DNA of 5,369 nt from DAOTTX01 sp034437515 (GTDB lineage Bacteria > Chloroflexota > Anaerolineae > Aggregatilineales > Phototrophicaceae). Both the position numbers and the translations under genes were made by a program. Positions 1 to 5,253 of the stretch are shown here, piece after piece (position 1 is the first letter of the stretch; every line of letters begins with the position of its first letter). The stretch covers positions 1-5,369 of the forward strand of contig DAOTTX010000137.1 in assembly GCA_034437515.1 (NCBI GenBank), given 5' to 3'. The notes under the pieces are model-generated. The model saw only the letters and a list, made by a program, of their open reading frames with translations, was not told the origin of the DNA and did not search any database.

Positions 1-689
1 CTCTTGATTACCTTGGGCCCTGTCTTCTTGGTCATGAAGCCGAGTATCCCCTTGAAGGTGCTGCCCTTTGCTCCCTTGGGAGCCTCTTTGCCTAGCTTCA
101 TCGCGCCGAGGAGCGCCTTTCTGTCGAGGTTCTTGGCCCACGAAGCGCTCTCCTTGCCGAACTTCTCCAGGAAGGAGGCAGCGTGGGTGCGATGCTTGAC
201 TAGCAAGTCGAGGGCATCACCCGTCTCGTCACCGTACTTGGCGATAAAAGAAGCCACCTCGTCGCCTTGGTGCTTGAAGAGAAACAGCACCTCGTCCCCA
301 TTTCGAGCTATTGCAGCGACGGCGTCGTCGCCATACTTCATGGCCGCCTCTCCTGCCTCTTCGCCATACTTCTTCATGAGATCGAGGACTTCGTCGCCCT
401 TGCTCTTGATGAGCTTGTAGCCCTCGTCCCCATGCTTCTCGACAAACTTCAACGCGCCCGAGCCACCTTTCTCGTACAAAGCCTTGACTGCATCGTCGCC
501 GTACTTGCTGCCGAGGCCCTTGGCTACGCCCTTAATGGCTTTAGGGTACTTGAAGAGCGATTTGCCCAGGAGATTCTTGCCACCCTTGAAGAGAGCCTTA
601 GCTCCCGATTTGAAGAGCCCTGCATCGGCAGGACGAGGAACGAGGGCCACAGTAGTCATGATGGTGATGATGGTGAGGAAATGCTTCAT
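1..689 (-). CDS. Secreted lysine-rich protein with 11-residue tandem repeats (3' end beyond window)
   Basis: The frame is open from an ATG at 689 to the window edge (229 codons, no stop), so the C-terminus is missing. A Shine-Dalgarno AAGGA (complement of 699-703) lies 9 bases before the ATG and fixes this start. Residues 1-23 form a signal peptide: Lys-His, a hydrophobic core, and a likely cut after ADA. Residues 24-60 are rich in Gly, Lys and Phe. Residues 62-186 hold about eleven units of 11 residues, pattern K-[YHF]-G-[DE]-[DE] followed by hydrophobic positions, for example KYGDDAVAAIA and KHGDEGYKLIK. The mature part seen has a net charge of about +13. No enzymatic motif is visible. Eleven-residue periodicity is known in amphipathic helices that lie on membranes or form right-handed coiled coils; a membrane-associated or structural exported protein is my inference. 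It is divergent from the acidic secreted gene at 972. The family is unknown to me. Confidence 0.82.
   Translation of the reverse strand, partial: MKHFLTIITIMTTVALVPRPADAGLFKSGAKALFKGGKNLLGKSLFKYPKAIKGVAKGLGSKYGDDAVKALYEKGGSGALKFVEKHGDEGYKLIKSKGDEVLDLMKKYGEEAGEAAMKYGDDAVAAIARNGDEVLFLFKHQGDEVASFIAKYGDETGDALDLLVKHRTHAASFLEKFGKESASWAKNLDRKALLGAMKLGKEAPKGAKGSTFKGILGFMTKKTGPKVIK
132..506 (-). repeat. 33-base coding tandem repeat (hendecad array)
   Basis: Codons 62-186 of the minus-strand secreted protein form a register of about eleven 11-residue units. Most begin K/R/H/S-x-G-D/E-D/E; the second unit (KGGSGALKFVE) and the last two (KHRTHAASFLE, KFGKESASWAK) are degenerate. One unit (KYGDETGDALDLLV) is 14 residues long. 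The repeats are conserved more in protein than in DNA, with varied codons for the same residues, so the array looks old and held by selection on the protein rather than a recent expansion. Confidence 0.7.
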
Positions 690-971
690 AATCGTCCATC
701 CTTGTTCCAAGTGATTCCAAGAGCGGAGCCAGAAGGGCTACCTGTCATGCTTTCATCGGATGGGAGGTAGCTCGGAGTTTCCGGATTGGTTTGAATAAGA
801 GGTGGAATTGGCTTCGTGAGCTGGATAGTAGCCGTGCAGGTATAGTTAATGATGTGTCGGGGCTCTAACCCGCGCTTCCATGTTGAGCATATCCGGCGCC
901 GCGTCATTTTCTTCCGGAAAGAACAGCTCATGCTCCATCCGTTGGTTTCGTAAACAAAAAGGATACGAATC

Positions 972-1562
972 ATGACCACAAAGACCGCCACCCTGACCAC
1001 GATTCTTTTCGTTCTGGTTTCGTTCGTTGCCCGTGAGGCGAAGGGCTGGCAGGGGAAGTTTACGCCGGCGATCCCCATGCTCAACGGTAGTTTCGAGAAG
1101 GGCCAGGAAGAGGTTGGTGAGTCCGTGGTAATGCCCGACCCTGCCCTCGAGGCTGTCTTGGACGAGATGGAGAAGAAAGAGTGGATGTTCCTCGAAGTCG
1201 AGCTGGCAGAAGCCATTTTCGAGCTCGTCAACCGCGAGGAAAAGCTCGAGAGCTTCCGAGACGAGCTCGGTGGGTGGTGGGAGAGCAACAAGATGCTCGG
1301 CAACTACATCTGGGACTTCGTTTGGGACGAGGAGGAGGATGAGGTCGCCAAGCAGCTTTTCGAGCTGTATCTCGAGAAGGTCATGAAGCCGGCTGAGGTT
1401 GCAGATAAGATGGTGAAGGTGCGGACGGACCTCGAGAGTATTCTGAAGAATTCCAAGGCCACCTTGGAGGGGAAGCTGCTGGAGGTCACTATCGACATGG
1501 GACTCGATTCCATTGTCGTGGTGAAAGATGGCAAGCTGATGCTCGACGAAGACGCCTGTTAG
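972..1562 (+). CDS. Small acidic secreted helical protein, unknown family
   Basis: This is a 196-residue protein. The ATG at 972 is preceded by AAAAAGGA (956-963) with an 8-base gap, a good ribosome-binding site. Residues 1-25 look like a Sec signal peptide: MTTK, a hydrophobic stretch around ILFVLVSFVA, and a cut near AKG. The mature chain is very acidic (net about -22), Glu-rich and predicted helical, with a Trp-rich patch at residues 101-118 (GWWES...YIWDFVW) and an acidic run EEED at 120-123. It ends in Cys. I see no catalytic motif, transmembrane helix after the leader, or known domain. The longer minus-strand frame over the same DNA lacks a signal peptide and reads like an antisense shadow. 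The opposite charge and divergent position relative to the basic repeat protein at 1-689 suggest possible partners, but this is inference. I saw no convincing promoter in the 282-base gap 690-971. Confidence 0.75.
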   Translation: MTTKTATLTTILFVLVSFVAREAKGWQGKFTPAIPMLNGSFEKGQEEVGESVVMPDPALEAVLDEMEKKEWMFLEVELAEAIFELVNREEKLESFRDELGGWWESNKMLGNYIWDFVWDEEEDEVAKQLFELYLEKVMKPAEVADKMVKVRTDLESILKNSKATLEGKLLEVTIDMGLDSIVVVKDGKLMLDEDAC

Positions 1563-1693
1563 ATCCCACACTCTTCTGAGCTGATTTCTCATCAGTATCC
1601 TGACCGGCAAGCTGCCCCTATCCGACCAGTTCGACATCACCGACATCGTGGTTTTGCGGTCCTTATTCTCACGCTCTGCTGACCAGTTGGCTT

Positions 1694-1783
1694 GCCTTGT
1701 GGATAGTGCCACCCCTGTGGACAAGCAAAGCTTGACCACAGGGGTTTGGACAACCGTTCGGTTGCCCACACTACCCACAAGGC
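1694..1783 (-). other. Three-way-junction structured element after the transposition operon
   Basis: Nested inverted repeats pair nearly all of these 90 bases. The outer stem is 1694-1708 with 1769-1783 (15 positions, one A.C at 1703/1774). Inside are two arms. Arm A, 1712-1744, has a 9-bp perfect stem (CCCCTGTGG/CCACAGGGG), an A.A mismatch, a 5-bp stem CAAGC/GCTTG and a 3-base loop. Arm B, 1748-1767, has CAACCG/CGGTTG plus two outer G-C pairs and one A.C (1750/1765). Read as minus-strand RNA, both A.C positions become G.U pairs and the A.A becomes U.U, so the fold is better on that strand. It starts 22 bases after the stop of the last operon gene. There is no U-run after it, so it is not a standard intrinsic terminator. 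It could stabilise or end the mRNA, be a separate small RNA, or be the folded left end of the element. Confidence 0.7.
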
Positions 1784-1805
1784 CGGCGAGGAGTATTGGT
1801 TGGGA

Positions 1806-2129
1806 TCAGAGGGGGAGCACGAGCTGGTCGACGATGTCGGAGCCCAGCTCGTGGCGGAAGGCTCCGTGGCACCACAAGGCACGATAGATGAGGTGTTCGA
1901 GGTAGTTGTAGAGCCTCATTGCCAGGAGCCAATCATGGCTCGGGTAGGTGGCATCCGGGTCCTCTTCGGCACCGTCGTCATCTTCGTCCAGATCATGCCG
2001 CGCCCAGCGGAGCTGCTGCACGAAGACATACAGCCAATCCTCGAGCTCTTGGAGATGATATGCGACATCCGACTGTCGCACAAAACGGATAGGGTCGTGC
2101 TGCGTGGGGAGGTGGACGGTGATCTCCAT
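1806..2129 (-). CDS. Small acidic third-cistron protein of the transposition operon
   Basis: This 107-residue protein has its ATG at 2129, three bases after the ATPase stop. A GGGGGGA purine run in the end of the ATPase gene serves as ribosome-binding site, so translation is probably coupled. I do not recognise the family. Visible parts are a short N-terminal strand (MEITVHLP), a helix rich in aromatic residues (around 22-45, DVAYHLQELEDWLYVFVQQL), an acidic linker at 46-59 (DLDEDDDGAEEDPD), and a second helix (about 66-88, DWLLAMRLYNYLEHLIYRAL). There is no zinc motif, no helix-turn-helix I can see, and it does not look like TniQ/TnsD. Its place suggests an accessory role in transposition, such as bridging or regulating the ATPase, but that comes only from context. 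The stop lies 22 bases before the structured element at 1783. Confidence 0.78.
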   Translation of the reverse strand: MEITVHLPTQHDPIRFVRQSDVAYHLQELEDWLYVFVQQLRWARHDLDEDDDGAEEDPDATYPSHDWLLAMRLYNYLEHLIYRALWCHGAFRHELGSDIVDQLVLPL

Positions 2130-2132
2130 GAC

Positions 2133-2933
2133 TCATCCCCCCGCCTTGACGCTGATGATGGTGTCGGCGTCCACACTCTTCTTGCCATCGAGCGTTGCCG
2201 CGACGAGCGCGAGCTCGCAGATCTTGCCGACGCGCCGAGGGAGACCGGCGGTGATCTCGTAGATAGCCTCGACCGCGTCCTTGCCGAAGACGGGCTCGTG
2301 GGCACCTGCCAGGGTCATGTGGTGCTCGATGTAGGGGGCGATCTCGTCCCTGCCGAGGGGGGGCATCTTGTACCGCAGATTGAGCCGCTGGGCAAATGGC
2401 TCCATGATGGAGAAGGCCATGACTCGCTCGAAATCGGTCTGCCCCGAGAGGATCAGGATGAAGGGGTCGTACGAGTCCATCTTGAAGTTGGTCAAGAGCC
2501 TGAGCTCCTGGAGGAGACTCGGGTGGAGGAGCTGCGCCTCATCGATTATAATCACCACCGTCCGGCCACGATGCTCGCGAGTCTCGATGATCTCCTGCTG
2601 TATCTGGGCAAAGAGCGCGCTCTTGGAGGGACGCCTCGGCAGTCCCAGCATGTCGTTGATGTGACGGAGGAGGTCCAGCCGCTTGAGGGTGGTGAGAGGA
2701 GTGTACATTGGGCGATAGAGAGACTCGTTGAGGAGGCTCCTGAAGTGGCGCGTGGCGATGGTCTTGCCCACTCCCGGGTCACCGATCATCAGCATCATGC
2801 CTCCCCGGCGCTTCATGTACTCGAGCCGGGCCAGGCACTCCTTGAAGGCTCTGCTCGGGAAGGCGTCCTTGGTGTCGATGTCCTTGTCGAAGGGATAGCG
2901 CTTCAGGCCAAACCAGGTGAGCATGTCCTTCAT
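2133..2933 (-). CDS. AAA ATPase, ExeA/TniB/TnsC-like transposition regulator
   Basis: I choose the ATG at 2933 (266 residues). It overlaps the transposase stop as ATGA and has a GAGG seven bases upstream; an in-frame ATG at 2951 is possible but less well placed. The N-terminus MLTWFGLKRYPFDKDI matches the 'FGL...PF' start of ExeA-type ATPases. Walker A is GDPGVGKT at 51-58 and Walker B is VVIIIDEAQLL at 126-136, with Asp131 and Glu132. A sensor-1-like ILSGQTDF lies near 161-168, and QRLNLRYKMPPL near 182-193 fits the box VII arginine region. GLPRRVGKI at 230-238 is the sensor-2/lid type. Such ATPases bind DNA, choose the target and activate the partner transposase with ATP. All core motifs are intact, so it looks functional. 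Assignment to the AAA family is firm; the exact transposon family is not. Confidence 0.93.
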   Translation of the reverse strand: MKDMLTWFGLKRYPFDKDIDTKDAFPSRAFKECLARLEYMKRRGGMMLMIGDPGVGKTIATRHFRSLLNESLYRPMYTPLTTLKRLDLLRHINDMLGLPRRPSKSALFAQIQQEIIETREHRGRTVVIIIDEAQLLHPSLLQELRLLTNFKMDSYDPFILILSGQTDFERVMAFSIMEPFAQRLNLRYKMPPLGRDEIAPYIEHHMTLAGAHEPVFGKDAVEAIYEITAGLPRRVGKICELALVAATLDGKKSVDADTIISVKAGG

Positions 2934-4063
2934 CTCGGCACCTCGTCGCAAGAGAAAGACAAGGCGCTCTCGGGCCGCGAGGGCTTGAAGGTGCGAGCGT
3001 TGTGCTTGACGTCGACCTGAGTGATCCGTGCCACGCGCACGCCGTTGTCGTAGAGGTAAAGCTCCTCGTCGTTGCCTACGGGGTGCCGGAGCTCGACCTT
3101 CTGGCGGATGTAGGCCGCGGGCACTTCGTAGATGCGATTCTTAAAGCTGATGGTCGCGTCGTTGTTGACCGTCCGCTCTTGGCGGACGAGGAAGAGGTTA
3201 TCCAGCTCGGCGCGGCTCATCCGCCTGATATCGGCCAGGCCCACCGAGGTTTGGTACCGGTCGATGGGACGCCCGTCGATCCCCCGGTGATGATCGTGGT
3301 GGTACTCCTCCCTGAGCCAGAGGCCGAAGACCTCGTTGAGTTCACCGATGGTCAGCGGCCCTTCGAGGTTGGGCAAGAAGCGCTGCCGGACGGTCCGAAA
3401 GAAGCGCTCGATCTTGCCCCGGGACGGCGAGTCGTAGGGCTTGGAGTGGATGAGAGAGACAGCTGCCGCCGCGCACGCCTTGACCAGGAGGTCCGAGCTG
3501 AAGGCCGGGCCGTTGTCCACATACAGCCGCTTGGGGAGCCCGTGGGTGAGGAAGGCCTCCTTGAGGACCTCGGTAAGGCTCATGATGGTCTCGTTGCCAT
3601 ACCAGTGGTATCCCACGATCATCCGCGAGTAGTCGTCGATGATGGCGCAGAGGATGGCCTTGACCGTCCGCTTGTTGATCGTGACCCTGGGGCCGTGCAT
3701 GAAGTCCCCCACCCACAGCTCGTTTACTTGAGGCATCTCGAAGCGCTTGCGGACGTCGGTCCTCCCCGGGTCCTCGAGGAGCTTCTCCACCCTGATGTAC
3801 CTGAGGAGGGTCTGGTAGGTCACCGGCGGGTGCCCAAGCTGGTTGTCATCGAGGAGGACTTTGTGGAGATGGGTGACAGACCAGTGCGGGAAGGCCTTAC
3901 ACTTGGCCCGGATGGCGTCCAGCTCCTCGGGGCCGAGACGCCGGGGTCGCCCCTGATCCTCCCGTGGTTTTGGTTTGAGCCCCTCGAAGCCGTGCTCCCT
4001 GTAAGCCTTGAGCCACAGCTTGAAGGTCGACATGGAGTACCGCCTCTGCCCATAGTGGGGCAT
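2930..4063 (-). CDS. DDE integrase-type transposase with Mu/TniA-like C-terminus
   Basis: This 377-residue protein has an rve/integrase fold with the catalytic triad Asp120 (WVGDFMHG), Asp183 (YVDNGPAF) and Glu219 (SRGKIERFF), the last two separated by 35 residues. Residues 11-45 (STFKLWLKAYREHGFEGLKPK) are a helix-turn-helix region as in IS481/Tn552-type enzymes, followed by a second DNA-binding region to about 95. Residues about 300-355 resemble the Mu-transposase C-terminal beta-barrel. The enzyme should cut and join transposon ends together with the ATPase encoded just downstream, whose start overlaps its stop. The start is uncertain. The ATG at 4063 has no good ribosome-binding site, while the ATG at 4033 has AGAGG nine bases upstream but would remove the first ten residues. 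Relatives I recall carry a longer N-terminus before the 'STL..WL' helix. The frame stays open upstream to 4208 but offers no ATG, GTG or TTG, so the N-terminus may be shortened. Confidence 0.92.
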   Translation of the reverse strand: MPHYGQRRYSMSTFKLWLKAYREHGFEGLKPKPREDQGRPRRLGPEELDAIRAKCKAFPHWSVTHLHKVLLDDNQLGHPPVTYQTLLRYIRVEKLLEDPGRTDVRKRFEMPQVNELWVGDFMHGPRVTINKRTVKAILCAIIDDYSRMIVGYHWYGNETIMSLTEVLKEAFLTHGLPKRLYVDNGPAFSSDLLVKACAAAAVSLIHSKPYDSPSRGKIERFFRTVRQRFLPNLEGPLTIGELNEVFGLWLREEYHHDHHRGIDGRPIDRYQTSVGLADIRRMSRAELDNLFLVRQERTVNNDATISFKNRIYEVPAAYIRQKVELRHPVGNDEELYLYDNGVRVARITQVDVKHNARTFKPSRPESALSFSCDEVPR

Positions 4064-4071
4064 GACGAAAG

Positions 4072-4112
4072 CTAATAAGTCCCCGTAGAAGAAGTCTTCA
4101 ACGGGGACTAAT
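4072..4112 (-). repeat. Imperfect palindrome, copy 1
   Basis: This 41-base unit begins CTAATAAGTCCC. Stem GTCCCCGT (4079-4086) pairs perfectly with ACGGGGAC (4101-4108). Then come an A.A mismatch (4087/4100), GAAG/CTTC, and a 4-base AAGT loop whose outer bases A4092 and T4095 are themselves complementary. The stem extends outward by A4078-T4109, an A.A, and two more pairs. It ends nine bases before the transposase ATG, so it would sit in the 5' leader of the operon. It matches copy 2 at 34 of 41 positions. Confidence 0.75.
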
Positions 4113-4162
4113 CGTGGGTGCGTGAAGCCTGTCCACGGAAGTACTCGTTGCGCGCCCTCGCG

Positions 4163-4194
4163 GGCTCGGCCAAGACCGGGCTTACGGCTGAGCC
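4163..4194. repeat. Hairpin abutting palindrome copy 2
   Basis: Stem GGCTCGGCC (4163-4171) pairs with GGCTGAGCC (4186-4194): eight Watson-Crick pairs plus one G-T at 4168/4189. An inner AAG/CTT (4172-4174/4181-4183) can add three more. The wobble here favours the plus strand, unlike the other folded elements in this window. It shares base 4194 with the next palindrome. Confidence 0.5.
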
Positions 4195-4234
4195 TAATAA
4201 GTCCCTATAGAAGCAAGCTTCAACAGGGACTAAA
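4194..4234 (-). repeat. Imperfect palindrome, copy 2
   Basis: This copy has the same layout as the one at 4072-4112, 122 bases away. Stem GTCCCT/AGGGAC (4201-4206/4225-4230) is followed by an A.C at 4207/4224 (G.U on the minus strand), T-A, an A.A at 4209/4222, and GAAGC/GCTTC (4210-4214/4217-4221) with a 2-base loop. Two stem pairs differ from copy 1 at both partners and keep pairing. The minus-strand stop TAG of a short open frame falls inside it (4230-4232). Confidence 0.75.
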
Positions 4235-4364
4235 TGATCTTGAACCGAGCAAGGGCGACCTGCTCGCGGATGTCATCGTGCATAGTGTCCTCCGACAGAA
4301 TATCGTTGTCCTGCCACCAGGCATAGCACCGCTTGAAACCTACGTATTGCAAGGCTCTGATCAA
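4230..4364 (-). CDS. Possible short ORF or gene relic
   Basis: This is 44 codons from a TTG at 4364, and the frame is open from 4385. The protein, LIRALQYVGFKRCYAWWQDN then a stretch containing DTMHDDIREQVALARF, has a natural-looking mix of amphipathic helix and aromatic residues, unlike the antisense shadows. There is no Shine-Dalgarno before the TTG and no ATG before codon 28. It could be a small leader gene ahead of the transposase or the tail of a gene truncated by the element. I do not recognise the family. Confidence 0.3.
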   Translation of the reverse strand: MIRALQYVGFKRCYAWWQDNDILSEDTMHDDIREQVALARFKII

Positions 4365-4384
4365 TTTCGGTGCTGAGAGAGTAC

Positions 4385-4411
4385 TCTATATATTGAGTCT
4401 CGACCGGTCAG
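4385..4411 (-). promoter_or_regulatory. Weak candidate sigma-70-type promoter for the transposition operon
   Basis: On the minus strand CTGACC (complement of 4406-4411) precedes TATAGA (complement of 4385-4390) by 15 bases, with an overlapping TATATA. It is one of the few AT-rich patches in the region and points toward the short ORF, the palindromes and the transposase. The spacing is shorter than the usual 17, so this is only a candidate. Confidence 0.25.
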
Positions 4412-4535
4412 CGCTCTGTGATGACGAGAGGGGGTATATCGCGAGGTCGAAATGGCACAATCCGCTCTTGGCGAGGTATCATTTGAGGGTGCCGAAGAGG
4501 GTCATCTAGCAAGGATCCCGTTGTCCGGGCGCACC

Positions 4536-5219
4536 TCACCGGCGCTCTTGGGAGGGGATACCCAACAGATGCCTCGACACGGTGCTCGCATACCACCGCA
4601 CCAGCCCATCCAACCGCCGACGGATCCCTGGCGGCCCTCTGGCGGCAGCCTTGCGGCAGTATGTCTCGATACAGGCCAGCTCTTCGGCCATCCCCTCGCC
4701 AGTCTTGACGTCGTCGAGGTCGTACTCCTGGACGAGGATGTGATGTGCACTGGCGAAGCCATGGAGGGCGAGCTTGATCCATCCCCTGAGCAACCAGCTC
4801 GTGACGTTGCAGTCGCCGGGGAGTTCTGCGACAACCTTGCCCAGCGAGCCGCCATCCTCCTGGACGAGCTCGTGGGACAATGCGAGGAGATACAGCATGG
4901 TCCTGACCGTGTAGCGTCGATATGGTGCAAGCTGATGGGGCAGGAGCGACAGCGTCTTCATGCTTTTCTTGCAGCGAAGCCGCACGATGAGCACCTGCTC
5001 GATACGAAGGGGGAAGAAGTCCACCGCCCACCTCGTGTACCCAGTAATCTCCTTGAGACACTCCCTCGCAGGACCACCACAGATTGGACATACAGGCCCG
5101 ATGGCGAGCCAAATACCCTCGCCACCAGCAATGATCTCCGCGACTCCTTCCCAAACGTCGTCGCTCTTGGTAACGTAACAAACCTGGATAATGGGGTTGG
5201 AGGGGGAGTCTGGCACCAA
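4536..5219 (-). CDS. Zinc-knuckle protein, DUF6431-like, transposon-associated type
   Basis: This 227-residue protein starts at TTG 5219 or the adjacent GTG 5216; no ATG fits, and an in-frame stop lies upstream at 5256. A strong purine run GGAGGGGGAG (complement of 5228-5237) precedes it. Residues 44-47 are CPIC, followed by Cys54 and then Cys83 in VRLRCKKSMKTLSLLPHQL. The usual second CxxC pair seems reduced to one Cys. The segment LSLLPHQLAPYRRYTV (90-105) resembles the conserved part of DUF6431-type zinc-binding proteins that I recall near DDE transposases; this match is from memory. The C-terminal half is helical, with more Cys and His (Cys137, His160, Cys183, Cys188), and no nuclease motif is seen. 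It reads the same way as the transposition operon but lies 472 bases upstream, so membership of the element is unproved. Longer frames on the other strand lack such motifs. Confidence 0.75.
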   Translation of the reverse strand: MVPDSPSNPIIQVCYVTKSDDVWEGVAEIIAGGEGIWLAIGPVCPICGGPARECLKEITGYTRWAVDFFPLRIEQVLIVRLRCKKSMKTLSLLPHQLAPYRRYTVRTMLYLLALSHELVQEDGGSLGKVVAELPGDCNVTSWLLRGWIKLALHGFASAHHILVQEYDLDDVKTGEGMAEELACIETYCRKAAARGPPGIRRRLDGLVRWYASTVSRHLLGIPSQERR

Positions 5220-5238
5220 AGCATGGGCTCCCCCTCCA
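5198..5238 (-). promoter_or_regulatory. Hairpin enclosing the start and ribosome-binding site of the zinc-knuckle gene
   Basis: TGGAGGGGGAG (5198-5208) is perfectly complementary to CTCCCCCTCCA (5228-5238), 11 bp with a 19-base loop. On the minus-strand mRNA the first arm is the Shine-Dalgarno purine run, the second arm is codons 4-8 of the gene, and the TTG/GTG start sits in the loop. The fold would hide the ribosome-binding site and so reduce translation unless opened. Confidence 0.6.
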
Positions 5239-5253
5239 CCTCTCTCATCTGGT

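Larger units (their letters stand above)
1694..4234 (-). mobile_element. Putative three-gene DDE transposase / AAA ATPase element
   Basis: The core is a compact minus-strand operon of an integrase-type transposase, an ExeA/TniB-like ATPase and a small acidic protein. It is bounded on the left by the nested palindrome at 1694-1783 and on the right by the two related palindromes at 4072-4112 and 4194-4234. Pairing of a DDE transposase with an AAA regulator is typical of the Tn7, Mu, Tn552/Tn5053 and IS21-like groups. No CRISPR effector, TniQ, resolvase or cargo gene is seen between these limits. The limits are my inference from the folded sequences. I found no matched terminal inverted repeats or target duplication. 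The element could extend right to include the zinc-finger gene and the hairpin at 5254-5296. Confidence 0.55.
4064..4535. other. 472-base region upstream of the transposase: palindromes, possible short ORF, AT-rich patch
   Basis: No secure gene lies here. From left to right it holds palindrome copy 1 (4072-4112), a hairpin with stem 4113-4117/4133-4137, and GCCC/GGGC at 4154-4157/4162-4165. On the minus strand the last of these encloses a GCGA (GNRA-type) tetraloop. Next come a 9-bp hairpin (4163-4194), palindrome copy 2 (4194-4234), a short minus-strand open frame, and an AT-rich patch near 4385-4395 that could be a promoter. I see nothing in 4412-4535. Confidence 0.6.

Noticed and set aside
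845..885. tRNA T-arm-like sequence on the minus strand (GCGGG, TTAGAGC, CCCGA)
   Set aside because: The loop lacks the invariant C56, the stem has a mismatch, and no acceptor, D or anticodon arms fit upstream.
1585..1693. Plus-strand open stretch reading ILTGKLPLSDQFDITDIVVL after the acidic secreted gene
   Set aside because: No start or ribosome-binding site before it, and it continues into the structured element; a gene remnant is possible but cannot be supported.
846..1778. 310-codon minus-strand frame over the acidic secreted gene
   Set aside because: The plus-strand gene has a signal peptide and a well-spaced Shine-Dalgarno; the minus-strand translation is His/Leu-rich antisense and runs through the structured element at 1694-1783.
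1694..1783. DnaA-box-like words (TGTGGATAG, TGTGGACAA) suggesting a replication origin
   Set aside because: Each has a mismatch to the consensus and is explained by the stems of the folded element; no AT-rich unwinding region or replication gene is nearby.
1746..4075. Long plus-strand open frames (1746-3020 and 3002-4075) opposite the transposase and ATPase
   Set aside because: They are exactly antisense to genes with intact catalytic motifs; their Asp/Glu/Val/Leu-rich translation is what G/C-ending codons give when read backward, and no motif or ribosome-binding site supports them.
4072..4234. CRISPR array
   Set aside because: Only two palindromic units, separated by about 82 bases and differing at seven of 41 positions; no third unit and no cas gene in the window.
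4516..4532. Small hairpin CCCG/CGGG after the zinc-knuckle gene as terminator
   Set aside because: The stem is only four base pairs and there is no T-run after it on the minus strand.
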